Both the position numbers and the translations under genes were made by a program. A model generated the notes under the pieces. That model was given only the letters and a program-made list of their open reading frames with translations. It was not told the DNA's origin and searched no databases. Shown here one piece after another: positions 32,690-43,586 of a stretch of 64,000 bases of DNA. The DNA comes from Branchipolynoe longqiensis (Eukaryota > Annelida > Polychaeta > Phyllodocida > Polynoidae). The stretch is from the NCBI GenBank assembly GCA_030323885.1, contig CM059193.1:96278852-96342851 (forward strand), written 5' to 3'. Within the stretch, counting starts at the first letter, position 1. Each line of letters starts with the position of its first letter.

Positions 32690-35600
32690 ACGTAACAGTA
32701 ATCTGGGAGACGGAACCTCTCCATCATCATTCCACCAGCAGGTTAAGTAACAGTCACCTGGGAGAGGGAACCTCTCCATCATCATTCCACTAGCAGGTTA
32801 AGTAACAGTCACCTGGGAGAGGGAACCTCTCCATCATCATTCCACTAGCAGGCTAAGTACCAGTAATCTGGGAGAGGGAACCTCTCCATCATCATTCCAC
32901 TAGCAGGTTAAGTACCACTAATCTGGGAGAGGGAACCTCTCCATCATCATTCCACTAGCAGGCTAAGTACCAGTAATCTGGGAGAGGGAACCTCTCCATC
33001 ATCATTCCACTAGCAGGCTAAGTACAAGTAATCTGGGAGAGGGAACCTCTCCATCATCATTCCACTAGCAGGCTAAGTACCAGTAATCTGGGAGGGGGAA
33101 CCTCTCCATCATCATTCCACCAGCAGGCTAAGTACCAGTAATCTGGGAGAGGGAACCTCTCCATCATCATTCCACCAGCAGGCTAAGTAACAGTCACCTG
33201 GGAGAGGGAACCTCTCCATCATCATTCCACTAGCAGGCTAAGTACCACTAATCTGGGAGAGGGAACCTCTCCATCATCATTCCACTAGCAGGTTAAGTAC
33301 CAGTAATCTGGGAGACGGAACCTCTCCATCATCATTCCACTAGCAGGCTAAGTAACAGTCATCTGGGAGGGGGAACCTCTCCATCATCATTCCACCAGCA
33401 GGTTAAGTACCAGTAATCTGGGAGAGGGAACCTCTCCATCATCATTCCACCAGCAGGCTAAGTACCAGTAATCTGGAAGATGGAACCTCTCCATCATCAT
33501 TCCACTAGCAGGTTAAGTACCACTAATCTGGGAGAGGGAACCTCTCCATCATCATTCCACCAGCAGGCTAAGTACCAGTAATCTGGGAGAGGGAACCTCT
33601 CCATCATCATTCCACTAGCAGGCTAAGTACCAGTAATCTGGGAGAGGGAACCTCTCCATCATCATTCCACTAGCAGGCTAAGTACCAGTCACCTGGGAGA
33701 GGGAACCTCTCCATCATCATTCCACCAGCAGGTTAAGTAACAGTCATCTGGGAGAGGGAACCTCTCCATCATCATTCCACTAGCAGGCTAAGTAACAGTC
33801 ATCTGGGAGGGGGAACTTCTCCATCATCATTCCACCAGCAGGTTAAGTACCAGTAATCTGGGAGAGGGAACCTCTCCATCATCATTCCACTAGCAGGCTA
33901 AGTAACAGTAATCTGGGAGGGTGAACTTCTCCATCATCATTCCACCAGCAGGTTAAGTACCAGTAATCTGGGAGGGGGAACCTCTCCATCATCATTCCAC
34001 TAGCAGGCTAAGTACCAGTAATCTGGGAGGGGGAACCTCTCCATCATCATTCCACTAGCAGGCTAAGTACCAGTAATCTGGGAGAGGGATCCTCTCCATC
34101 ATCATTCCACCAGCAGGCTAAGTAACATTCATCTGGGAGAGGGAACCTCTCCATCGTCATTCCACTAGCAGGCTAAGTACCAGTAATATGGGAGAGGGAA
34201 CCTCTCCATCATCATTCCACTAGCAGGTTAAGTAACAGTAATCTGGCAGAGGGAACCTCTCCATCATCATTCCACTAGCAGGCTAAGTAACAGTCACCTG
34301 GGAGAGGGAACCTCTCCATCATCATTCCACCAGCAGGTTAAGTAACAGTAATCTGGGAGAGGGAACCTCTCCATCATCATTCCACTAGCAGGCTAAGTAA
34401 CAGTCACCTGGGAGAGGGAACCTCTCCATCATCATTCCACTAGCAGGCTAAGTAACAGTAATCTGGGAGAGGGAACCTCTCCATCATCATTCCACTAGCA
34501 GGCTAAGTAACAGTCATCTGGGAGCGGGAACCTCTCCATCATCATTCCACTAGCAGGCTAAGTACCAGTAATCTGGGAGAGGGAACCTCTCCATCATCAT
34601 TCCACCAGCAGGTTAAGTAACAGTAATCTGGGAGAGGGAACCTCTCCATCATCATTCGACCAGCAGGTTAAGTATCAGTAATCTGGGACAGGGAACCTCT
34701 CCATCATCATTCCACCAGCAGGCTAAGTAACAGTAATCTGGGAGAGGGAACCTCTCCATCATCATTCCACTAGCAGGCTAAGTAACAGTCACCTGGGAGG
34801 GGGAACCTCTCCATCATCATTCCACTAGCAGGCTAAGTAACAGTGACCTGGGAGAGGGAACCTCTCCATCATCATTCCACTAGCAGGCTAAGTAACAGTC
34901 ACCTGGGAGAGGGAACCTCTCCATCATCATTCCACCAGCAGGCTAAGTACCAGTAATCTGGGAGAGGGAACCTCTCCATCATCATTCCACCAGCAGGTTA
35001 AGTAACAGTAATCTGGGAGAGGGAACCTCTCCATCATCATTCCACCAGCAGGCTAAGTAACAGTCACCTGGGAGAGGGAACCTCTCCATCATCATTCCAC
35101 TAGCAGGCTAAGTACCAGTAATCTGGGAGGGGGAACCTCTCCATCATCATTCCACCAGCAGGTTAAGTAACAGTCACCTGGGAGAGGGAACCTCTCCATC
35201 ATCATTCCACCAGCAGGTTAAGAGACAGTCACCTGGGAGAGGGAACCTCTCCATCATCATTCCACCAGCAGGTTAAGTGACAGTAATCTGGGAGAGGGAA
35301 CCTCTCCATCATCATTCCACCAGCAGGTTAAGTAACAGTCACCTGGGAGAGGCAACCTCTCCATCATCATTCCACTAGCAGGTTAAGTAACAGTCACCTG
35401 GGAGAGGGAACCTCTCCATCATCATTCCACTAGCAGGCTAAGTAACAGTCATCTGGGAGAGGGAACCTCTCCATCATCATTCCACCAGCAGGTTAAGTAA
35501 CAGTCATCTGGGAGAGGGAACCGCTCCATCATCATTCCACCAGCAGGTTAAGTAACAGTCATCTGGGAGGGGGAACCTCTCCATCATCATTCCACTAGCA

Positions 35601-38600
35601 GGCTAAGTACCAGTAATCTGGGAGAGGGAACCTCTCCATCATCATTCCACTAGCAGGTTAAGTACCAGTAATCTGGGAGAGGGAACCTCTCCATCATCAT
35701 TCCACCAGCAGGCTAAGTACCAGTAATATGGGAGGGGGAACCTCTCCATCATCATTCCACCAGCAGGCTAAGTAACAGTCATCTGGGAGGGGGAACCTCT
35801 CCATCATCATTCCACCAGCAGGTTAAGTACCAGTAATCTGGGAGAGGGAACCTCTCCATCATCATTCCACCAGCAGGCTAAGTACCAGTAATCTGGGAGA
35901 GGGAACCTCTCCATCATCATTCCACTAGCAGGCTAAGTACCAGTCACCTGGGAGAGGGAAACTCTCCATCATCATTCCACTAGCAGGCTAAGTAACAGTC
36001 ATCTGGGAGGGGGAACCTCTCCATCATCATTCCACCAGCAGGTTAAGTGCCAGTAATCTGGGAGAGGGAACCTCTCCATCATCATTCCACCAGCAGGCTA
36101 AGTACCAGTAATCTGGAAGATGGAACCTCTCCATCATCATTCCACTAGCAGGTTAAGTACCACTAATCTGGGAGAGGGAACCTCTCCATCATCATTCCAC
36201 CAGCAGGCTAAGTACCAGTAATCTGGGAGAGGGAACCTCTCCATCATCATTCCACTAGCAGGCTAAGTACCAGTAATCTGGGAGAGGGAACCTCTCCATC
36301 ATCATTCCACTAGCAGGCTAAGTACCAATCACCTGGGAGAGGGAACCTCTCCATCATCATTCTACCAGCAGGTTAAGTAACAGTCATCTGGGAGAGGGAA
36401 CCTCTCCATCATCATTCCACTAGCAGGCTAAGTAACAGTCATCTGGGAGGGGGAACTTCTCCATCATCATTCCACCAGCAGGTTAAGTACCAGTAATCTG
36501 GGAGAGGGAACCTCTCCATCATCATTCCACTAGCAGGCTAAGTAACAGTAATCTGGGAGGGGGAACTTCTCCATCATCATTCCACCAGCAGGTTAAGCAC
36601 CAGTAATCTGGGAGGGGGAACCTCTCCATCATCATTCCACTAGCAGGCTAAGTACCAGTAATCTGGGAGGGGGACCCTCTCCATCATCATTCCACTAGCA
36701 GGCTAAGTACCAGTAATCTGGGAGAGGGAACCTCTCCATCATCATTCCACCAGCAGGCTAAGTAACATTCATCTGGGAGAGGGAACCTCTCCATCATCAT
36801 TCCACTAGCAGGCTAAGTACCAGTAATATGGGAGAGGGAACCTCTCCATCATCATTCCACTAGCAGGTTAAGTAACAGTAATCTGGGAGAGGGAACCTCT
36901 CCATCATCATTCCACTAGCAGGCTAAGTAACAGTCACCTGGGAGAGGGAACCTCTCCATCATCATTCCACCAGCAGGTTAAGTAACAGTAATCTGGGAGA
37001 GGGAACCTCTCCATCATCATTCCACCAGCAGGTTAAGTAACAGTCACCTGGGAGAGGGAACCTCTCCATCATCATTCCACTAGCAGGCTAAGTAACAGTC
37101 ACCTGGGAGAGGGAACCTCTCCATCATCATTCCACTAGCAGGCTAAGTAACAGTAATCTGGGAGAGGGAACCTCTCCATCATCATTCCACTAGCAGGCTA
37201 AGTAACAGTCATCTGGGAGGGGGAACCTCTCCATCATCATTCCACTAGCAGGCTAAGTACCAGTAATCTGGGAGAGGGAACCTCTCCATCATCATTCCAC
37301 CAGCAGGTTAAGTAACAGTAATCTGGGAGAGGGAACCTCTCCATCATCATTCGACCAGCAGGTTAAGTACCAGTAATCTGGGAGAGGGAACCTCTCCATC
37401 ATCATTCCACCAGCAGGCTAAGTAACAGTAATCTGGGAGAGGGAACCTCTCCATCATCATTCCACTAGCAGGCTAAGTAACAGTCACCTGGGAGGGGGAA
37501 CCTCTCCATCATCATTCCACTAGCAGGCTAAGTAACAGTGACCTGGGAGAGGGAACCTCTCCATCATCATTCCACTAGCAGGCTAAGTAACAGTCACCTG
37601 GGAGAGGGAACCTCTCCATCATCATTCCACCAGCAGGCTAAGTACCAGTAATCTGGGAGAGGGAACCTCTCCATCATCATTCCACCAGCAGGTTAAGTAC
37701 CAGTAATCTGGGAGAGGGAACCTCTCCATCATCATTCCACCAGCAGGCTAAGTAACAGTAATCTGGGAGAGGGAACCTCTCCATCATCATTCCACTAGCA
37801 GGCTAAGTAACAGTCACCTGGGAGGGGGAACCTCTCCATCATCATTCCACTAGCAGGCTAAGTAACAGTCACCTGGGAGAGGGAACCTCTCCATCATCAT
37901 TCCACTAGCAGGTTAAGTAACAGTAATCTGGGAGAGGGAACCTCTCCATCATCATTCCACTAGCAGGCTAAGTAACAGTCACCTGGGAGAGGGAACCTCT
38001 CCATCATCATTCCACTAGCAGGTTAAGTACCAGTAATCTGGGAGAGGGAACCTCTCCATCATCATTCCACTAGCAGGCTAAGTACCAGTAATCTGGGAGA
38101 GGGAACCTCTCCATCATCATTCCACTAGCAGGCTAAGTAACAGTAATCTGGGAGGGGGAACCTCTCCATCATCATTCCACTAGCAGGCTAAGTACCAGTA
38201 ATCTGGGAGAGGGAACCTATCCATCATCATTCCACTAGCAGGCTAAGTACCAGTAATCTGGGAGAGGGAACCTCTCCATCATCATTCCACTAGCAGGCTA
38301 AGTAACAGTCATCTGGGAGGGGGAACTTCTCCATCATCATTCCACCAGCAGGTTAAGTACCAGTAATCTGGGAGAGGGAACCTCTCCATCATCATTCCAC
38401 TAGCAGGCTAAGTAACAGTAATCTGGGAGGGGGAACTTCTCCATCATCATTCCACCAGCAGGTTAAGTACCAGTAATCTGGGAGGGGGAACCTCTCCATC
38501 ATCATTCCACTAGCAGGCTAAGTAACAGTAATCTGGGAGGGGGAACTTCTCCATCATCATTCCACCAGCAGGTTAAGTACCAGTAATCTGGGAGAGGGAA

Positions 38601-38960
38601 CCTCTCCATCATCATTCCACTAGCAGGCTAAGTACCAGTAATCTGGGAGGGGGAACCTCTCCATCATCATTCCACTAGCAGGCTAAGTACCAGTAATCTG
38701 GGAGGGGGAACCTCTCCATCATCATTCCACTAGCAGGCTAAGTACCAGTAATCTGGGAGAGGGAACCTCTCCATCATCATTCCACTAGCAGGCTAAGTAA
38801 CATTCATCTGGGAGAGGGAACCGCTCCATCATCATTCCACCAGCAGGTTAAGTAACAGTAATCTTGGAGGGGGAACCTCTCCATCATCATTCCACCAGCA
38901 GGTTAAGTACCAGTAATCTGGGAGAGGGAAGCTGTCCATCATCATTCCACCAGCAGGTTC
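32690..38960. repeat. 55-bp minisatellite, about 114 copies
   Basis: The unit runs AAGTACCAGTAATCTGGGAG, then AGGGAACCTCTCCATCATCA, then TTCCACTAGCAGGCT. Length is almost perfectly constant at 55 bp with a small set of variable sites (AATCTG/CACCTG, CTAGC/CCAGC, GGCTAAG/GGTTAAG). Each unit holds a short palindrome, GGAGAGG-GAA-CCTCTCC. There is no coding frame through the array because of in-unit stops. It ends near 38960 in a degraded copy. Confidence 0.97.
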
Positions 38961-39243
38961 ATTCCAATAAATGGAATACTGACACACTTCCGGGTTAAGT
39001 AATGCCAAGCGCGTACCCTTCATAGCCACCACATGGAGTCGGTATGGGATGCGGTCTTTTACAATATGATATCCAGTGTTCAATGTGCACCAACATTCAT
39101 TGTGCATGCTTTCACTTCAAATACTACAATGTTCAACCTAAGAGTTATCACCAACGATAAAGAAAGTCTACAGAAAGTGTAGGCCTCGGACGCTGTACCT
39201 TTACTTCCTATTTCCCAGTGTGGTCGTTTCTTCGGCATCCCAT
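38961..39243. other. Low-copy segment before the SINE
   Basis: No gene or repeat recognised. A minus-strand frame crossing the array edge is not convincing. Confidence 0.4.
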
Positions 39244-39257
39244 AACCTATTTTAGGG

Positions 39258-39588
39258 GACCAGACGGGATGGCCGAATGAGTTAACCGTCCATCTCTCAT
39301 TTTGGTAGATCGTGGCATTTGATCCATGGTCGAGTGAAACTAATGACTTAGAAATTGATACTTGTCACTTCGCAGCCAGGCACTCGGCCTTATTTGGATA
39401 GGGTAAGTACTGCTTGGCTCAGGGTCAGGATAATGTGACTGAGTGGGATATCAGGTCATGGTGCTGGTTGTCTTGCGTCCCAGTGGGACAGCACTATACA
39501 GTTGCCATGAGTATGCACTGTCACAAGTCGGTACCTATCCTAATTTGACCTTGGATGTTGCCAGGACGTAAAACTCCAACAAACAAAC
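39258..39588 (+). mobile_element. Full-length SINE (family S) with 14-bp target duplication
   Basis: A 331-bp element flanked by a perfect 14-bp repeat AACCTATTTTAGGG (39244-39257 and 39589-39602). The head has GATGGCCGAATGAGTTAAC (A-box region) and a decayed B-box near 39320-39335. The body contains CCCAGTGGGACAGC and the 3' end reads GTTGCCAGGACGTAAAACTC followed by an (AAAC)n tail. The perfect duplication marks it as the youngest SINE in the window and fixes both ends of the family. Mobilisation would depend on a LINE machinery; which one is unknown. Confidence 0.95.
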
Positions 39589-39602
39589 AACCTATTTTAG
39601 GG

Positions 39603-39996
39603 TGCATCAACTGGTACCTGACTGGACCACTGCGAAGGTTACTTGGTAAACGGGCTGGTTGCAGCTCGTGAGGACACGCCCTGTGTAAACAAGATGCGCT
39701 TTGTCAGGCATCCATCTAATTACACACATCAGTGGCATTTCAGTTGATGTTGCGTTCTATTTCTAACTTTGGATGGTTTGACACCTGCAGCATTGATGCT
39801 GAGATCTCTCTGTGCCGCCTAGACTTCAGGCACTCTGTAGGACAAGTTTAGTGCAAACATAAACATGCATAGTATGTATATATACTAATGTCATCTAAGT
39901 AACCTGAAGAAATGCAATGTCAAGACTAGAACACTGTGTGAAACTGATCGTATATCTCAAGCCAAACAAAAGCATCATCAGAGAAAAGATTGTCTC
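39603..39996. other. Low-copy segment, no feature seen
   Basis: No recognisable coding, RNA or repeat feature; a short TATATA tract lies near 39877. Confidence 0.4.
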
Positions 39997-40107
39997 CTTC
40001 ATCTACCAGATGCACTGACAGCAGCTACACACACATGCCCAAGGTGCCACCTCACTTTCCGAGCACAAATTGGACTCATCAGTCATGGAAGAGTTCACAA
40101 GAAATGA
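39997..40107 (+). pseudogene. LINE ORF2 C-terminal zinc-finger remnant
   Basis: A 36-codon frame ending in TGA reads THTCPRCHLTFRAQIGLISH and then GRVHKK. The Cys-x2-Cys-x12-His-x3-His finger with the FRAxIGLISHxRxH core is the familiar C-terminal end of ORF2 in several invertebrate LINEs. The sequence before it in this frame is short, and no RT is present nearby. This is a truncated 3' fragment, as is usual for LINE insertions. Confidence 0.75.
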
Positions 40108-40410
40108 TGAGTTGCTGTCATCGTCGCCACAGATGTACAACCAAGAAGATAATCCAAGTGCACACTATATGCCCGTTGTGACTCCAGTGAGAATGATTGC
40201 TCGCTGTAGGCCAACATGGTCACAGGTGGTGGTGTGGTTACGTTAAGGAGACGAATGGTGACGTCATTATATAAACGTGCACCATGCATTATGCAGTTAA
40301 CAGGGTGGCTGGACGTTCCGAGTTCCGGTGGTCCCCCGAGGAAGAACTGAAGCTGCGACCAAGCATGTCAGGTCGCAGTTTCAGCTTGTTACAGCGGAAG
40401 TCGGGTTGGA
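40108..40410. other. Low-copy segment, no feature seen
   Basis: May include the 3' UTR of the LINE fragment; nothing else recognised. Confidence 0.35.
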
Positions 40411-40419
40411 AGCCACTCA

Positions 40420-40885
40420 CCCATGTCCTGTAACACATGCCCATCACCATGTCCTATGACACATGCCCATCACCACGTCCCGTAAGACATGCCCAGCACC
40501 ATGTCCTGTAACACATGCCCATCACCATGTCCTGTAACACATGTCCATCACCATGTCCTGTAACACATGCCAAGCACCATGTCATGTAACACATGCCCAG
40601 CACCATGTCCTGTAACACATGCCCATCACATATCCTGTAACACATGCCCAACACCATATCCTGTAACACATGTCCATCACCATGTCATGTACCACATGCC
40701 CAGCACCATGTCCTGTAACACATGCCCAGCACCATGTCCTGTAACACATGCCCATCATCATGCCCTGTAACACATGCCCAGCACCATGTCCTATGACAGA
40801 TGCCCAGCACCATGTCCTGTAACACATGCCCAGCACCACGTCCTGTAACACATGCCCAGCACCATGTCCTGTAACACATGCCCAG
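40420..40885. repeat. 26-bp minisatellite (ATGCCCAGCACCATGTCCTG...)n
   Basis: About 17 copies of ATGCCCAGCACCATGTCCTG followed by TAACAC, with CATCACC variants. Cys/Thr-rich frames in both directions are products of the repeat. Confidence 0.95.
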
Positions 40886-41214
40886 CACTTGGCCCCTAAA
40901 ACCCCTCCTGAACACCACACCTTGTAGGGTCGTGCCATACACGTGTGTCTAACATAGATGACGGTGAAACTGTATCGTAGGGACCTACATTACATAAGAT
41001 ACCACTTCCTGTATGTGTGTTGACCCTGACACCCCATGTAACATACCCCAACACATGACAAGCTGTGTACCATAAGGTAAGGGTACTATTGGGAAAGCCG
41101 CTGAAATACATGACGGGTCTGGGAACTGCAACCATCCAGGATCTCCACATATTGGATTGAGTAAATGACATAGCACGTGCCAATATCACACCATGTGACA
41201 GGATGCAAGTAGCT

Positions 41215-41327
41215 GACAGTATTCCCGCAATTTAAGTGACAGCACCCCACCATGTTACAATATCCAAGCATGTGACAATAAACCATAGTGTCCCGGTGTC
41301 TCAAAATGTGACAGTACCCCAACATGC
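41215..41327. repeat. 72-bp satellite, left part
   Basis: Contains ATGTGACAGTACCCCAACATG and related 18-bp subunits like those at 41852-42815. It is cut off at 41327 by a solo LTR. Confidence 0.85.
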
Positions 41328-41851
41328 TATAAAGTCCACGGCTGGAATCTGTGGTTGTGTAGCCAGGCTATGGTGAAATCAATACAGGCAAAACGAGAAA
41401 GGAAGAGGAGAAAGAGTGAATGAAGAGAGAGAGCCAAGCCCTCAGGTTTAGTCTTATATGGTACATGGATCCAGTATGGCATATCACCTGACCACATTCT
41501 CCCAATGAGAATCAAGCATCTACAGCTCTACCAATGAGAATCAAGCATTTCTGGTCCTCATGGTTACAGTGATCTGCCTACCACCACCAAGTGGCATGGG
41601 TCCTTTGGTCACCACGTGCCGTGAGCTGAGTGTGTGGTGATCCGTGACTAGCAGAGGGGGGAGGGGGTAGTGGGTAGAGCTCCAAGTGCCCTTTACACAC
41701 TATCTTACTAGCACCCCAATGTCTATTTACAATGAGTCAAGTACCACCAGCAACTACATAAACACATCTATGCACCTGGCCCCATATACCTTTTTCAAAA
41801 GTAGAAAATTTGCATTCCCCAACCAAACCATCATTATCGGAATATTTTACA
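41328..41851 (+). mobile_element. Solo LTR-like element, family B, copy 2, inside a satellite
   Basis: A 524-bp block from TATAAAG to TTTTACA, homologous to 20510-20999. It splits the word AACATGTGACAG of the surrounding satellite: ATGC precedes it (41324-41327) and ATGT follows (41852-41855). That is a 4-bp target duplication with one later change, and the empty site can be read from neighbouring satellite units. It contains no ORF. The short inverted ends and 4-bp duplication support an LTR origin. Confidence 0.8.
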
Positions 41852-42815
41852 ATGTGACAGTACTCGACCATTTGGCAATACACCAGTGTGTGCCGGTGTC
41901 TCAACATGTGACAGTACCCCAACAAGTGACAGTCCTCCACCATGTGACAATATACAAGTTTGTGCCGGTGTCTCAACAGGTGACAGTACCCCAACATGTG
42001 ACAGTACTCCCCCATGTGGCAATATACCAGTTTGTGCTGGTGTCTCAACATGTGACAGTACCCCAAAAAGTGACAGTACTCCCCCATGTGACAATATACC
42101 AGTTTGTGCTGGTGTCTCAACATGTGACAATACCCCTACAAGTGACAGTACTCCCCCATGTGACAATATACCAGTGTGTGCTGGTCCCTCAACATGTGAC
42201 AGTACCCCAACATGTGACAGTACTCCCCCATGTGGCAATACACTAGTGTGTGTTGGTGTCTCAACATGTGACAGTACCCCAACAAGTGACATTACTCCCC
42301 CATGTGACAATATACCAGTGTGTGCTGGTGTCTCAACATGTGACAGTACCCCAACAAGTGACAGTAGTCCCCCATGTGACAATATACCAGTGTATGCTGG
42401 TGTCTCAACATGTGACAGTACCCCAAAATGTGACAGTACTCCACCGTGTGGCAATACACCAGTTTGTGCTGGTGACTCAACATGTGACAGTACCGCAACA
42501 AGTGACAGTACTCCACCATGTGGCAATACACCAGTGTGTGCCGGTGTCTCAACATGTGACAGTACCCCAACAAGTGACAGTACTCCCCAATGTGACAATA
42601 CACCAGTGTGTGCTGGTCTCTCAACATGTGACAGTACCCCAAAAAGTGACAGTACTCCACCATGTGACAATACACCAGTGTGTGCTGGTGTCTCAACATG
42701 TGACAGTACCCCAACATGTGACAGTACTCCCCCATGTGACAATATACCAGTGTGTGCTGGTGTCTCAACATGTGACAGTACCCCAATAAGTGACAGTACT
42801 CCCCCATGTAACTAA
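41852..42815. repeat. 72-bp satellite, central part
   Basis: About 13 copies of a 72-bp unit made of four 18-bp-like subunits (ATGTGACAGTACCCCAAC, AAGTGACAGTACTCCCCC, ATGTGACAATATACCAGT, GTGTGCTGGTGTCTCAAC). Since 72 is a multiple of three, several frames of 170-309 codons stay open on both strands; these are not genes. Confidence 0.97.
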
Positions 42816-42894
42816 CTCAAACCATGCCACCAAATGTGCTACTAGAAGCTGGGGTATAAGCGACAAATTCCTGACCTAAAAACCTATAACAATC

Positions 42895-42928
42895 TTTTTT
42901 TTTTTTTTTTTTGGTAAATATGTTTATT
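42895..42928 (-). terminator. LINE polyadenylation signal and poly(A) tail
   Basis: Minus strand: AATAAA, 10 bases, then 18 A residues. This marks the 3' end of the LINE transcript that was reverse transcribed here. Confidence 0.85.
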
Positions 42929-43499
42929 CTGCTGAATAAGTCTTTTGTCAGTGCCGAAGCACTGGTCTTCCAGCCATTTTTCAATTCAGTGTTATTTACA
43001 CAAAAGATATATAGAATAAGGTGTACAATACCTGTTGAATAGACAATTTGCACCATGTAACACAATGAAATTCTGAAACCCAAAAGTTCCATAACAATAT
43101 GGTACAGTAGTGTCATATAACTAGATCAATATTAGTCAGATCAATGCGAGTATTTACATAGTATTTAGAATGTAAGCAGAAGTTATCTTCTGTATTCAGT
43201 TGGTAAACTTGTAGTAAGTTTTAATGTTCAGTTGCAGTTAGGCAAGCGGTATATAAATGTTGGTTTGTTAGGAAAATTCTAGTGTAACTCTAATGAAGCT
43301 AGTTATGTGAGTTTATGAATTATGTTGTTGGGGTGGAGTTGTTAATAATACACTGGACCATCTGTGACCATTGAAGCAGTGGGACCAATCCCAGTGCATT
43401 TAGGTCTTAAAGTTTACATTTTTACCTGGACTGTCTCTGTCATCATATATGGTTGACTGGAGATAACAGAGGAGCAGCAACAAATTAAGAAAAAAGAAA

Positions 43500-43522
43500 A
43501 GTGGGGGGTGGGGGGGGGGGTG
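43500..43522. repeat. G-rich homopolymer tract in LINE 3' UTR
   Basis: A GTGGGGGGTGGGGGGGGGG run on the plus strand lies between the LINE stop codon and its poly(A) signal. Confidence 0.85.
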
Positions 43523-43586
43523 AGAAACCGAGGCTGAGGGTTTGGTGGTCTGCCACTTACTGTATGGTGACGCCATGGAACATACT

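Noticed and set aside
32690..38960. CRISPR-like array of regular 55-bp units
   Set aside because: There are no distinct spacers; the whole unit is repeated with common variants, and the context is eukaryotic.
41834..42815. Frames of 302-309 codons on both strands with regular Cys/Thr/Val repeats
   Set aside because: The 72-bp satellite unit is 24 codons and stop-free in several frames; codon-level conservation is no better than in the other frames.
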